A program made the position numbers and the translations under genes. From Flavobacterium micromati (GTDB lineage Bacteria; Bacteroidota; Bacteroidia; Flavobacteriales; Flavobacteriaceae), in the NCBI RefSeq assembly GCF_900129585.1, contig NZ_FQWF01000014.1, positions 1 to 64,000 on the forward strand: a DNA stretch of 64,000 nt. Direction: 5' to 3'. Below the pieces are notes generated by a model. That model did no database searches. It was given only the letters and a program-made list of their open reading frames with translations, and was not told where the DNA came from. The first letter of the stretch is position 1, and every line of letters begins with the position of its first letter. Shown here piece after piece: positions 1-8,612 of the stretch.

Positions 1-213
1 TACTTTTTTGGTTTAAATGAGTATGGGTATGTGTTTGAAGACTTTTATATTTCACAGCCTATGTATTATCAAAACAAGGAATATCTCATTTTTACCTTTT
101 TTCATGGAAGCGTATTTCCACCTTTAGAATATGCCACGAGGATTATTATTTATAAAAAGAAAAATGGCAAATGGGTTCAAACTCATATAGCTGTGCCTAA
201 ATGGATTAGTTGA
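1..213 (+). CDS. C-terminal part of an unidentified protein (5' end outside window)
   Basis: The reading frame is open from the first base of the window, so this is the 3' end of a longer gene; the GTG at base 31 is an internal valine codon rather than a likely start. The visible 70 residues are rich in aromatic and beta-prone residues (Tyr, Phe, Ile) and end in VPKWIS. No family is recognised. It is the only plus-strand gene before the minus-strand block that follows. Confidence 0.5.
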   Translation, partial: YFFGLNEYGYVFEDFYISQPMYYQNKEYLIFTFFHGSVFPPLEYATRIIIYKKKNGKWVQTHIAVPKWIS

Positions 214-274
214 AATTAAGTTTTACGATCACTGACAATATGCGGTTGGGAAACCATGTAAAAAATCAGTAAAT

Positions 275-343
275 ATGAAACACATAAATAAAATAGTATT
301 GTCACTGCCTTTTTTCATCTTGTCTTGTACTAGCGATGATTAA
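275..343 (+). pseudogene. 22-codon stub of a lipoprotein signal peptide
   Basis: ATG followed by a basic n-region, a hydrophobic stretch and a lipobox-like LSC followed by TSDD, then a TAA. This is the standard start of a Bacteroidetes lipoprotein (Asp-rich export signal after the Cys), but the frame closes after 22 residues. Nothing downstream before the terminator continues it. It is either a lipoprotein gene remnant or a very small lipopeptide gene. Confidence 0.35.
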
Positions 344-375
344 ATAAATGATTAAAATAGATATTCTATTACCAT

Positions 376-412
376 AAAAAAAGGGCGCAAAATAATTTTT
401 TGCGCCCTTTTT
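376..412. terminator. bidirectional intrinsic terminator
   Basis: GGGCGCAAAA paired with TTTTGCGCCC around a short A/T loop, preceded by an A run and followed by a T run, so it works in both directions. It separates the plus-strand genes at the left edge from the minus-strand gene ending at 416. Confidence 0.8.
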
Positions 413-415
413 ATT

Positions 416-817
416 TTAAAGCTGAATACCTGCTTTGCTTAATAATTTCTTTAATTTCTTAAAATCAGCATCTGTTTTGACCTCGATCAAATCCCGCGTC
501 TTTCCATTGCTCAATTCTAAAAAGTATTTTTTACGTCCTAAAAAAATGCGTTCGTTCAATCCTTTTATTTGATCAATTGGTATATTTTCCAAGGTTGACT
601 TTTTAACTATAAATTTATAAAGTACAATCATAGAAACAGCCCCTAAAAACATCCAAATTACTTTTACAAATCCAAAATTCACAGTACTTAAATCATATAA
701 ATTTAAAATGGAGTTCCCTAAGTTTAAAAACATTAAAAACTTGATCAGAAAAACATAACTTTTAAGTCCATCTCTTATTTCGATAGATCTATCAGACTCA
801 TTATAGGTAATATTCAT
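416..817 (-). CDS. small two-helix membrane protein, unknown function
   Basis: 133 residues. Two hydrophobic segments (about residues 21-40 and 48-68) are followed by a soluble, Lys-rich C-terminal half containing a beta-like FLGRKKYFLELSNGKTRDL stretch. This layout, two N-terminal helices and a small cytosolic domain, recalls short PH-like bacterial membrane proteins, but no family is recognised. It ends directly in the bidirectional terminator at 376-412. It sits 29 bases downstream of the M1 peptidase stop and could be cotranscribed with it. Confidence 0.7.
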   Translation of the reverse strand: MNITYNESDRSIEIRDGLKSYVFLIKFLMFLNLGNSILNLYDLSTVNFGFVKVIWMFLGAVSMIVLYKFIVKKSTLENIPIDQIKGLNERIFLGRKKYFLELSNGKTRDLIEVKTDADFKKLKKLLSKAGIQL

Positions 818-846
818 AATTGGGCATTTGAAATTTACGAAGGGAT

Positions 847-2718
847 TTATTGTTTATAAACATTATTCTCCGGTTTTACATCCGCCATCAATCCGCTTGG
901 ATCGATGGTGATTTTCTTGATAGCATTTTTAGGCTTTGCAATTGAAAATTCTGTTGTTGGAAATGCCCAAGCCCAGTCAGACAAAACTGTTCTTTTTACC
1001 GCTGGATTAGTATTTTCTTTTTTAAAACTCATCATTCGCAACGGAATATAAAAACTTTCCATTGTTCCATCAGTATATTCTACTAATAAATCTATTGGCA
1101 TTGGCATTCTACCTAATCTTTCTAAAGTTATTGTTGTTTGATTTGCATTTTCTTTAACTTCTTTAATTCCGTAATCAATTGTATTTGTGGTTTGCGTCCA
1201 ATCCATTAAATACCAATCTAAATTTGCGCCTGAAACTCTTTCTGCTGATCTTTTAATATCATTTGGAGTAGGATGCTTGAACTGAAAGTCTTTGTAATAT
1301 TTCTTTAACGTTTTTAATAGATTTTCTTTTCCTATCAAATAAATCAGCTGCGTCAAGAAAAGCTCGCCTTTGCTATAGGAAGTTATACTGTAAACTCTAT
1401 TTTCATCAAAACGATCCGCATGCGTGGCCTGAGGCAATTCTTTACCTGAATTTACCATAGAGAAATATCCTCTGTAAGCATTTAGGAAAGGATTTTCCAC
1501 TTTTGAATCTGAAATTTCATTCGTCCCGTAATCATCTAAAAAAGAGGTAAACCCTTCGTCCATCCAGCCATGTTTTGATTCATTTGAAGCTAACACATGT
1601 TGGAACCATGAGTGTGCCAGTTCATGAGCCGTAACTCCCACCAATCCCTCAAAACTTCCCTGACCCAAAATCAAAGTACACATTGCGTATTCCATTCCAC
1701 CATCGCCTCCTTGAATTACCGAATATTGCTTGTATGGATAATTACCAACTGTTTCATTAAAAATTTTCATCAACTCCACCGTTTTCGGCTGTAAATTTTT
1801 CCAGTTTTCTATAAATTTTGGATTATTCTTATATAGAAAATGCAAGTCAACACCGTTAGGTCCTTTTACAACATCGTGAATATAATCCTTATCAGCTGCC
1901 CAAGTAAAATCATGTACCATAGGTGCGTTAAAATGCCAAGTCAACGTTTTAGTTTTCTTTGGAGTAGTAACAACAACTCCTGAATCCTGATAGCCGTGTC
2001 CTATTTCATTTTTATTTTGCAAATAACCAGTACCTCCTAAAACAAAATCTTTGTCAATGGTAATTTTCACATCAAAGTTAGACCAAACTCCGTGAAATTC
2101 TCTGGCAATGTAAGGATCGGCATGCCAACCTTCAAAATCAAATTCGGCTATTTTAGGATACCATTGCGCCATTGATAAAGCAACACCTTCAGCATTGTTT
2201 CGGCCAGATCGACGAATTTGAACTGGAACTTGTCCGTCAAAATCTAAAGTAAAAGTAGTTTTTGAATTGGGCAAAATTGGCTTAGCCAAAGTTACTTCTA
2301 AAATAGTTCCAACCGTTTTTGTCACAGCAGCAACGCCATCTTGCATAAAATTAGAAATTCGTAAATAACCAATTTCGTTAGGTGCCAAATTTTTAATTCG
2401 GCTTTCTTTGATTTCTTTGTCTCCAACTTTTACCTTAGTTACCATTCTAGCATCTGGATCTTTTATACTTTGAATTCTAGCATCCATTTCGCTTCCAGGC
2501 TGAAACGCATTATTGAATAAATGGTAGTATACTTTGTTGAGTGTGTCTTGCGAATTATTGGTGTAAACCAATTCTTGCTTGCCTTTATATTGGTAATTTT
2601 TAACATCCATAGCCACTTCCATTTTGTAATCAGCGTGTTGTTGCCAGTAAGTAGTGCTTTGTGCTATCAAGCTTCCAAAACTTAAAGTAAGAAAAGAGAG
2701 TAAAAGTATTTTTTTCAT
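847..2718 (-). CDS. secreted M1-family metallopeptidase (aminopeptidase)
   Basis: The ATG at 2718 is chosen over one ten codons upstream because it begins a clean signal peptide (KKILLLSFLTLSFGSLIAQ). From this start, the zinc site is HELAH at residues 365-369 with the third ligand Glu388 in WMDEGF, the HExxH-X18-E spacing of gluzincins. The exopeptidase loop GGMEYAM (residues 340-346) corresponds to the M1 GAMEN motif, and a Tyr in SYSKGE about 70 residues after the zinc site is the likely transition-state tyrosine. About 620 residues, usual for Bacteroidetes M1 enzymes. It should remove N-terminal residues from peptides in the periplasm or outside the cell. Confidence 0.93.
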   Translation of the reverse strand: MKKILLLSFLTLSFGSLIAQSTTYWQQHADYKMEVAMDVKNYQYKGKQELVYTNNSQDTLNKVYYHLFNNAFQPGSEMDARIQSIKDPDARMVTKVKVGDKEIKESRIKNLAPNEIGYLRISNFMQDGVAAVTKTVGTILEVTLAKPILPNSKTTFTLDFDGQVPVQIRRSGRNNAEGVALSMAQWYPKIAEFDFEGWHADPYIAREFHGVWSNFDVKITIDKDFVLGGTGYLQNKNEIGHGYQDSGVVVTTPKKTKTLTWHFNAPMVHDFTWAADKDYIHDVVKGPNGVDLHFLYKNNPKFIENWKNLQPKTVELMKIFNETVGNYPYKQYSVIQGGDGGMEYAMCTLILGQGSFEGLVGVTAHELAHSWFQHVLASNESKHGWMDEGFTSFLDDYGTNEISDSKVENPFLNAYRGYFSMVNSGKELPQATHADRFDENRVYSITSYSKGELFLTQLIYLIGKENLLKTLKKYYKDFQFKHPTPNDIKRSAERVSGANLDWYLMDWTQTTNTIDYGIKEVKENANQTTITLERLGRMPMPIDLLVEYTDGTMESFYIPLRMMSFKKENTNPAVKRTVLSDWAWAFPTTEFSIAKPKNAIKKITIDPSGLMADVKPENNVYKQ

Positions 2719-2781
2719 GTTTGAGTTAAAATAAAAATGGAAGGACAAAATTATCCCTCCATTTAGTGTATTTATAAATTT

Positions 2782-4407
2782 TTATTTTTTAGACATTTTT
2801 TCAGCCATTATCAGCGCATTGTAAGCGTTAACGATTTTTCCTGATTTAGATAAAGTTGAAAAAGATCGAACATCACTTTCTTTACCGCCAACAATAACAT
2901 CCGTTGTAATTGCCACACCAGATTCCATCAAGATGCTCTTAACTTGTTTAGCAGACAATTTTGGATAATACGACCGAATTAATGCCGCAACTCCAGCAAC
3001 ATTTGGCGCAGCCATTGATGTTCCTGCAAGAAATTGATAAGTGTTCTCAGGAGTGGTTGCATAAATTTGAACACCAGGAGCAAAAACATCGACATTGATT
3101 TGTCCAATATTTGAAAAACGAGCAACCACTTTATCACCATATTCAAAATTTAATGCTCCAATTGTAATTACATTTTCAGCAAATTCCATTTTTTTATCAT
3201 CAGAATCTGTTGGGAAATTGTCAGCATAATCAATATCTTTTGCATCATTTCCAGCTGCATGAACAAACAAAACATCTTTCTTTTCTGCGTATTTAATGGC
3301 GTCATAAACCCATTGCTTATGTGGAGAAAAAGCTTTTCCAAAACTACCATTTATAACTTTTGCTCCATTATCAACTGCGTAGCGAATTCCTAGAGCAATA
3401 TCTTTATCATATTCATCGCCATCTGGAACAGCTCGGACTGTAAGGATTTTAACATTATTAGCAACGCCATCACCCCCCAAATTATTATTTCTTGCTTGTG
3501 AAACAATTCCAGCAACGTGAGTTCCATGAAGCGCTTCTTTTTTATCAGGACCTATCACATTGTTGTTCCCGTATTTCGTATCGGTTATATCATTGGGGTT
3601 ATCACCTAAGACTTTACGATAGTCTGTTTTTAGATTTTCTCCACTTGATAAAGCTACAAAACCCGTAAGATCCTTTTCAATTGCTTCTTTTAAACCATCA
3701 ACTGGCAATCCATAAGAAAGCATTTGCTGCATTATCATTTTACTTTTTTGAATATCCGCATCTGCCGAGGTGATCGAATTTACATCTTCAGCGGTGTAAA
3801 CTGGTTTTGCGAGGTGTTTTACTAATATCACATCAGCATCGTTTACTGCAACCAGCATTTGCTCTAATTGAGATTTTCCTGCAGTGGCTTCAGCTACTTT
3901 TTTATCATTTAAGCTTTTTGCTGCTTGATACGTTGCGTCATCAGTTAAACTTTTATCTTTAATAATTCTTTCGTATTCTAAATTTTCTTTAGTTACATCG
4001 CCTAAAAAATTCCATCCATGAATGTCATCAATATAGCCGTTTTTATCATCATCAATTCCGTTTCTAGCTATTTCTTTAATATTTGTCCAAAGAACATTTT
4101 TCAAATCTTCATGTTCAATATCCACTCCTGAATCGACAATTCCTACTATAACTGGAACGCCTATTTTATCTTTTAGTAATTCAGTATATGCTCGATCGAC
4201 GCTCATTCCGGGAATAGTATCATTAACGATGTCAAGATGACTCCAGCGTTTTAATTCATTTTCACTTAAAACTGCCTTCTTTTTAACATTTAGGGGAGCA
4301 GTAATGTCTATTAATCCTTTAGTATTTATAACTTGTTTTGTAGTGCCACATCCTGCTAAAACTAATAAAGCAAAAGCAGATATGTAAATGGGTTTGATGG
4401 TATTCAT
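2782..4407 (-). CDS. S8 (subtilisin-like) serine protease, lipoprotein
   Basis: A type II signal peptide ends in the lipobox LAGC (Cys20), so the protein is lipid-anchored. The catalytic triad is visible in subtilase order: Asp92 in VDSGVD, His294 in HGTHVAG and Ser464 in GTSMAAPNVAG, with the oxyanion Asn387 in AAGND. About 200 residues separate Asp and His, much more than in subtilisin; this insert holds a Lys/Glu-rich helical stretch and is typical of large Bacteroidetes subtilases. It lies upstream of the M1 peptidase on the same strand with 63 bases between, suggesting a shared extracellular protein-degradation role. Confidence 0.93.
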   Translation of the reverse strand: MNTIKPIYISAFALLVLAGCGTTKQVINTKGLIDITAPLNVKKKAVLSENELKRWSHLDIVNDTIPGMSVDRAYTELLKDKIGVPVIVGIVDSGVDIEHEDLKNVLWTNIKEIARNGIDDDKNGYIDDIHGWNFLGDVTKENLEYERIIKDKSLTDDATYQAAKSLNDKKVAEATAGKSQLEQMLVAVNDADVILVKHLAKPVYTAEDVNSITSADADIQKSKMIMQQMLSYGLPVDGLKEAIEKDLTGFVALSSGENLKTDYRKVLGDNPNDITDTKYGNNNVIGPDKKEALHGTHVAGIVSQARNNNLGGDGVANNVKILTVRAVPDGDEYDKDIALGIRYAVDNGAKVINGSFGKAFSPHKQWVYDAIKYAEKKDVLFVHAAGNDAKDIDYADNFPTDSDDKKMEFAENVITIGALNFEYGDKVVARFSNIGQINVDVFAPGVQIYATTPENTYQFLAGTSMAAPNVAGVAALIRSYYPKLSAKQVKSILMESGVAITTDVIVGGKESDVRSFSTLSKSGKIVNAYNALIMAEKMSKK

Positions 4408-4481
4408 TTAATTGTGTTTACGTTTTTTGAAATATTTGTCGAAAATAAAATTTTTTGTTACTAATACAATCCTACTTAACA

Positions 4482-5357
4482 CTATGTTAGGATTTCAGAA
4501 CAAGAAAACGTTTCCTTTAATCGTACTCCTTTTTCAGTGTTTTCTACAGTGATAATTTCGTTATGCGCATCGTGTTCTAGAAACAAATAGTAATTATTAT
4601 TGGCGGCCGCGGTCATGAATTTTTGTTTTTCGGGCATTGTCAACAAAGGTCTTGTATCATAACCCATGACGTAAGGAATGGGAATGTGTCCGGCTGTTGC
4701 CAATAAATCAGCACAGAAAACAATTGTTTTGTCTTTGTACTGAATGTGCGGAATCATTTGTTTTTCAGTGTGACCATCAGCAAAAAAGATTCCAAAACCC
4801 AACTCGGACTGCTTCAAGAAATCGCCATCAGGTCTTTTTATAAAGTTTAATTGACCGCTTTCTTGCATCGGCAAAATATTTTCCGATAAAAAAGAAGCTT
4901 TTTCTCGAGGGTTAGGTTTAGTTGCCCATTCCCAATGGTTTTCATTACTCCAATATTTAGCATTTTTAAAAGCAAGTTCGTAGCCCGATCTATCTTTGTT
5001 CCAAATTACGCTGCCACCGCAGTGATCAAAATGCAAATGAGTCATAAAAACGTCGGTGATGTCGTCCCGATGAAATCCGTGTTTCGCTAATGATTTATCC
5101 ATAGAATGCGAACCCCAAACTGAATAGTAACCAAAGAATTTTTCCGATTGTTTGTTACCCATTCCAGTATCTATCAAAATCAGTTTATTGCCATCTTCAA
5201 TTAGTAAACAACGCGCTGCAATATCAATTAAATTGTTTGCATCGGCTGGGTTGGTTTTATTCCAAATTGTTTTTGGCACCACGCCAAACATTGCTCCACC
5301 ATCTAATTTAAAATTTCCGGTTTCTATAGGATATAATTTCATATTTACGTATTTCAT
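4482..5357 (-). CDS. metallo-beta-lactamase-fold hydrolase
   Basis: 291 residues with the binuclear zinc motif THLHFDHCGG (His107, His109, Asp111, His112) after an LIDTGMGN strand-loop, a later Asp in FFADGHT and a final FLEHDAHNE histidine. No signal peptide, so probably cytoplasmic. The substrate cannot be told: this branch includes lactonases and general hydrolases. An alternative start lies five codons in. It is transcribed away from the suf operon, so the 154 bases between them hold both promoters. Confidence 0.88.
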   Translation of the reverse strand: MKYVNMKLYPIETGNFKLDGGAMFGVVPKTIWNKTNPADANNLIDIAARCLLIEDGNKLILIDTGMGNKQSEKFFGYYSVWGSHSMDKSLAKHGFHRDDITDVFMTHLHFDHCGGSVIWNKDRSGYELAFKNAKYWSNENHWEWATKPNPREKASFLSENILPMQESGQLNFIKRPDGDFLKQSELGFGIFFADGHTEKQMIPHIQYKDKTIVFCADLLATAGHIPIPYVMGYDTRPLLTMPEKQKFMTAAANNNYYLFLEHDAHNEIITVENTEKGVRLKETFSCSEILT

Positions 5358-5473
5358 TTGACAAAAATCAAAGTTATGAAATTCAAATTCTTTTCAAAGT
5401 TATAAATAGCTTTTTTCTATTTTCACATTAGTTATAAAAATGTTATCCATTATGGAAAAAGCTTTTTATATAG

Positions 5474-5481
5474 TATCTTTG
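5474..5481 (+). promoter_or_regulatory. -7 element of the suf operon promoter
   Basis: TATCTTTG matches the Bacteroidetes TAnnTTTG consensus and sits about 30 bases upstream of the sufA ATG. No clear -33 TTTG is seen at the ideal distance. A binding site for an iron-sulfur-responsive regulator could not be identified by eye. Confidence 0.65.
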
Positions 5482-5511
5482 CCTTTAATTTAGACAAAAT
5501 CAATATAAGCT

Positions 5512-5841
5512 ATGATTAAAGTTTCTGACACTGCAAGAAAGAAAATCATCGATCTAATGAAAGATGACGGATTTGACGCTGCAAAAGACTATGTAAGAGT
5601 TGGTGTAAAAAGCGGCGGATGTTCTGGATTATCTTACGATTTAAAATTTGATAAGGCCAAGAATGAAGAGGATAAAATATTTATTGATAACGATATAACT
5701 ATTGCTGTAGAAAAAAAATCTTTTCTATACTTAGCTGGAACAATACTAGAATTTTCGGGAGGAATAAACGGAAAAGGATTCGTTTTTAATAATCCAAATG
5801 CCAATAGAACTTGTGGTTGCGGGGAGAGCTTTTCGCTCTAA
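5512..5841 (+). CDS. sufA: HesB/IscA-type iron-sulfur assembly protein
   Basis: 109 residues, a normal length for A-type Fe-S carrier proteins. The three invariant cysteines are present: Cys37 in GGCSGLSY and Cys101/Cys103 in the C-terminal CGCGESF. It accepts clusters from the SufBCD scaffold and passes them to target proteins. It is first in the suf operon, 55 bases before sufB. Confidence 0.93.
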   Translation: MIKVSDTARKKIIDLMKDDGFDAAKDYVRVGVKSGGCSGLSYDLKFDKAKNEEDKIFIDNDITIAVEKKSFLYLAGTILEFSGGINGKGFVFNNPNANRTCGCGESFSL

Positions 5842-5896
5842 TTTCTAACACTCTTTAGGAACTACAAAATCTGATAGAGTTAACTAAAAAAACAAT

Positions 5897-7345
5897 ATGT
5901 CAAAATATACAGAAGACGACTTAAAAATCGAACTCGAAACTAAAGAATATGAGTATGGATTTTACACTGAATTGGAATCGGAAACTTTTCCTGTTGGTTT
6001 AAATGAAGATATAGTACGAGCGATATCGCACAAAAAAGGAGAGCCACAATGGATGACCGACTGGCGTCTTGAAGCATATCGTGCTTGGGAGCAAATGGTT
6101 GAGCCAGAATGGGCAAATGTACATTATGTGAAACCTGATTTTCAAGCTATTTCTTATTATTCAGCGCCAAAAATAGTTGATCCTAACAAAACACTTGATG
6201 ATGTAGATCCCGAACTTTTAGAGATGTACAAGAAATTAGGCATTTCGGTTGATGAACAAAAAATGATGAACAATGTTGCTATGGACATCGTTGTTGATTC
6301 AGTTTCAGTGGCTACTACATTCAAAAAAACATTAGGTGAAAAAGGAATAATATTTATGAGTATTTCTGAAGCTATTAAGGAGCATCCAGAATTAGTTCGT
6401 AAATATTTAGGAACAGTTATTCCACAAAAAGACAATTTCTATGCAGCACTAAATTCGGCTGTTTTCTCAGATGGTTCTTTTTGTTATATTCCAAAAGGAG
6501 TTCGTTGCCCAATGGAACTTTCGACTTACTTTAGAATAAATCAAGCAGGAACAGGACAGTTCGAAAGAACATTACTTATTGCTGATGCTGGAAGTTACGT
6601 TTCTTATTTAGAAGGATGTACAGCTCCAAGCAGGGATGAAAATCAATTGCATGCTGCATGTGTGGAATTAATTGCATTGGATGATGCTGAAATTAAATAT
6701 TCCACAGTCCAAAACTGGTATCCAGGAAATAAAGAAGGAAAAGGCGGCGTTTACAACTTTGTGACTAAGAGAGGAATTTGCGAGAAAAACGCAAAAATAT
6801 CTTGGACACAAGTAGAAACAGGATCCGCAATTACTTGGAAATATCCTTCTGTGATTTTAAAAGGAGATCATTCAACAGGCGAATTTTATTCGATTGCAGT
6901 TACTAATAATTTCCAACAGGCTGATACGGGAACAAAAATGATCCATTTAGGTAAAAACACTAAATCGACAATTATCTCTAAAGGTATTTCTGCGGGAAAA
7001 TCTCAAAATAGTTACCGTGGTTTAGTGAAAATTGGACCAAATGCCGATAATGCTAGAAATTTTTCTCAGTGTGATTCTTTATTAATGGGGAATAATTGTG
7101 GTGCACATACTTTTCCATATATCGAAACTAAAAATCCAACTGCTAAAATAGAGCATGAAGCCACAACGTCAAAAATTGGCGAAGACCAAGTTTTTTATTG
7201 TAACCAACGTGGGATTCCAACTGAAAAAGCAATTGCTTTGATTGTAAATGGTTTTAGTAAAGATGTTTTAAATAAATTACCAATGGAATTTGCTGTAGAA
7301 GCTCAGAAGTTATTGGAGATTAGTTTAGAGGGTTCAGTGGGATAA
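5897..7345 (+). CDS. sufB: Fe-S cluster assembly scaffold SufB
   Basis: 482 residues with the SufB core: [25 protein letters not shown], a [10 protein letters not shown] stretch and [12 protein letters not shown] with the conserved Cys near the C-terminus. SufB builds nascent Fe-S clusters within the SufBC2D complex. A five-pair CCCCC/GGGGG mini-hairpin directly follows the stop codon, and the next genes are a toxin-antitoxin pair rather than sufC, which is unusual. Confidence 0.97.
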   Translation: MSKYTEDDLKIELETKEYEYGFYTELESETFPVGLNEDIVRAISHKKGEPQWMTDWRLEAYRAWEQMVEPEWANVHYVKPDFQAISYYSAPKIVDPNKTLDDVDPELLEMYKKLGISVDEQKMMNNVAMDIVVDSVSVATTFKKTLGEKGIIFMSISEAIKEHPELVRKYLGTVIPQKDNFYAALNSAVFSDGSFCYIPKGVRCPMELSTYFRINQAGTGQFERTLLIADAGSYVSYLEGCTAPSRDENQLHAACVELIALDDAEIKYSTVQNWYPGNKEGKGGVYNFVTKRGICEKNAKISWTQVETGSAITWKYPSVILKGDHSTGEFYSIAVTNNFQQADTGTKMIHLGKNTKSTIISKGISAGKSQNSYRGLVKIGPNADNARNFSQCDSLLMGNNCGAHTFPYIETKNPTAKIEHEATTSKIGEDQVFYCNQRGIPTEKAIALIVNGFSKDVLNKLPMEFAVEAQKLLEISLEGSVG

Positions 7346-7377
7346 AACCCCCAAAGGGGGAATTAAAAAACTATGAA

Positions 7378-7584
7378 ATGGATATAATTCTAAAAAATGT
7401 AAAGAAGAAAGATTTTCCAGTGTTAAAATCATTGGCAAAGTCGCTTGGATTTGAAATTATTGAAAAAATTGAAAAGCCATATAATCCTGAGTTCGTAAAA
7501 GAAATTTTAGAGGCAGAGCAAAGTATTAAAGACGGCAAAGGGATTAAAATGACTCTTAAGGAAATTCAGGATTTATGCAAATAA
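7378..7584 (+). CDS. antitoxin of a YoeB-type toxin-antitoxin pair
   Basis: 68 residues: a short N-terminal beta-like segment (DIILKNVKKKDFPVLKSLAKSL) followed by a charged helical tail with EILEAEQSIKDGKGIKMTL. This C-terminal pattern is what short RelB/Phd-type antitoxins use to wrap the toxin. The stop codon overlaps the toxin start by ten bases, supporting translational coupling. The assignment rests mainly on the neighbour, because the antitoxin itself is not diagnostic. It lies in the suf operon in the same direction. Confidence 0.82.
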   Translation: MDIILKNVKKKDFPVLKSLAKSLGFEIIEKIEKPYNPEFVKEILEAEQSIKDGKGIKMTLKEIQDLCK

Positions 7585-7847
7585 TATTTACTGTAAAAGC
7601 CAGAAAGGATTTAGATTTTTGGATTAAATCCGGAAATAAAAATATTTTAAATAAAATCGCAAATTTAATAGAAGATATACAATTGCATCCTTTTGAAGGT
7701 ATCGGAAAACCAGAACAATTAAAACATCAACTTTCTGGTAAATGGTCCCGCAGAATAAACCAAGAACATCGCATCATATATAAAGTTACTGAAGAAAACA
7801 CAATAGAAATTTTAGACATTTTATCACTAAAAGGTCATTACGAGTAA
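7575..7847 (+). CDS. Txe/YoeB-family mRNA interferase toxin
   Basis: 90 residues, the size of E. coli YoeB, with its active-site pattern: Glu47 in GKPEQLK, WSRRIN, His65-Arg66 in EHRIIYKV, and the C-terminal GHYE with His88-Tyr89. Known family members cleave mRNA at the ribosomal A site. All catalytic residues seem intact, so the toxin is probably active. It ends 11 bases before sufC, so toxin, antitoxin and suf genes are very likely on one transcript. Confidence 0.93.
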   Translation: MQIIFTVKARKDLDFWIKSGNKNILNKIANLIEDIQLHPFEGIGKPEQLKHQLSGKWSRRINQEHRIIYKVTEENTIEILDILSLKGHYE

Positions 7848-7858
7848 ACAAATACAAT

Positions 7859-8611
7859 ATGTTATCAATAAAGAATTTACATGCCACAATTGGCGATAAA
7901 GAAATATTAAAAGGTATAAACCTTGAAGTAAAAGCAGGAGAAGTTCATGCGATAATGGGACCAAACGGTGCTGGTAAAAGTACACTAGCTTCCATAATTG
8001 CAGGAAATGAAAATTACGAAGTGACAGATGGGGCAATATTCCTAGATGGAGAAGATCTATCTGATTTAGCGCCTGAAGAACGAGCTCACAAAGGAGTTTT
8101 TCTTTCGTTTCAATATCCTGTGGAAATTCCAGGAGTTTCAGTGACAAACTTTATGAGAACTGCAATAAACGAAACTCGCAAAGCGCAAGGTCTGGAAGAA
8201 ATGCCAGCCAACCAAATGTTAAAAGTGATTCGTGAAAAATCAGAATTATTAGAAATTGACAGAAAATTTTTGTCACGTTCTCTTAACGAAGGTTTCTCAG
8301 GTGGAGAGAAAAAACGAAATGAAATTTTCCAAATGGCAATGTTAGAGCCAAAATTAGCTATCCTTGATGAAACTGATTCTGGACTTGATATTGATGCACT
8401 TCGTATAGTTGCTAATGGCGTAAATAAATTAAAAAGTGATAAAAATGCAGTTGTCGTAATCACACACTATCAAAGATTATTAGATTACATAGTTCCTGAT
8501 TTTGTTCACGTTTTATTGGATGGAAAAATTGTAAAATCTGGTAATGCCAGTTTAGCACTGGAATTAGAAGAAAAAGGATACGACTGGATCAAACAAGAAC
8601 AAGAAGCATAA
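7859..8611 (+). CDS. sufC: SUF system ATPase SufC
   Basis: 250-residue ABC ATPase: Walker A GPNGAGKST (residues 34-42), ABC signature SGGEKKRNE (147-155, the SufC variant), Walker B LAILDETDSGLD with the Glu replaced in the SufC fashion, and a switch His in VITHYQ. It drives conformational change of the SufB-SufD scaffold. One base separates its stop from the sufD start. Confidence 0.97.
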   Translation: MLSIKNLHATIGDKEILKGINLEVKAGEVHAIMGPNGAGKSTLASIIAGNENYEVTDGAIFLDGEDLSDLAPEERAHKGVFLSFQYPVEIPGVSVTNFMRTAINETRKAQGLEEMPANQMLKVIREKSELLEIDRKFLSRSLNEGFSGGEKKRNEIFQMAMLEPKLAILDETDSGLDIDALRIVANGVNKLKSDKNAVVVITHYQRLLDYIVPDFVHVLLDGKIVKSGNASLALELEEKGYDWIKQEQEA

Positions 8612-8612
8612 A

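Noticed and set aside
7827..8463. Reverse-strand open frames opposite sufC
   Set aside because: They mirror the strongly supported sufC gene and have low-complexity Leu/Ser-rich translations.
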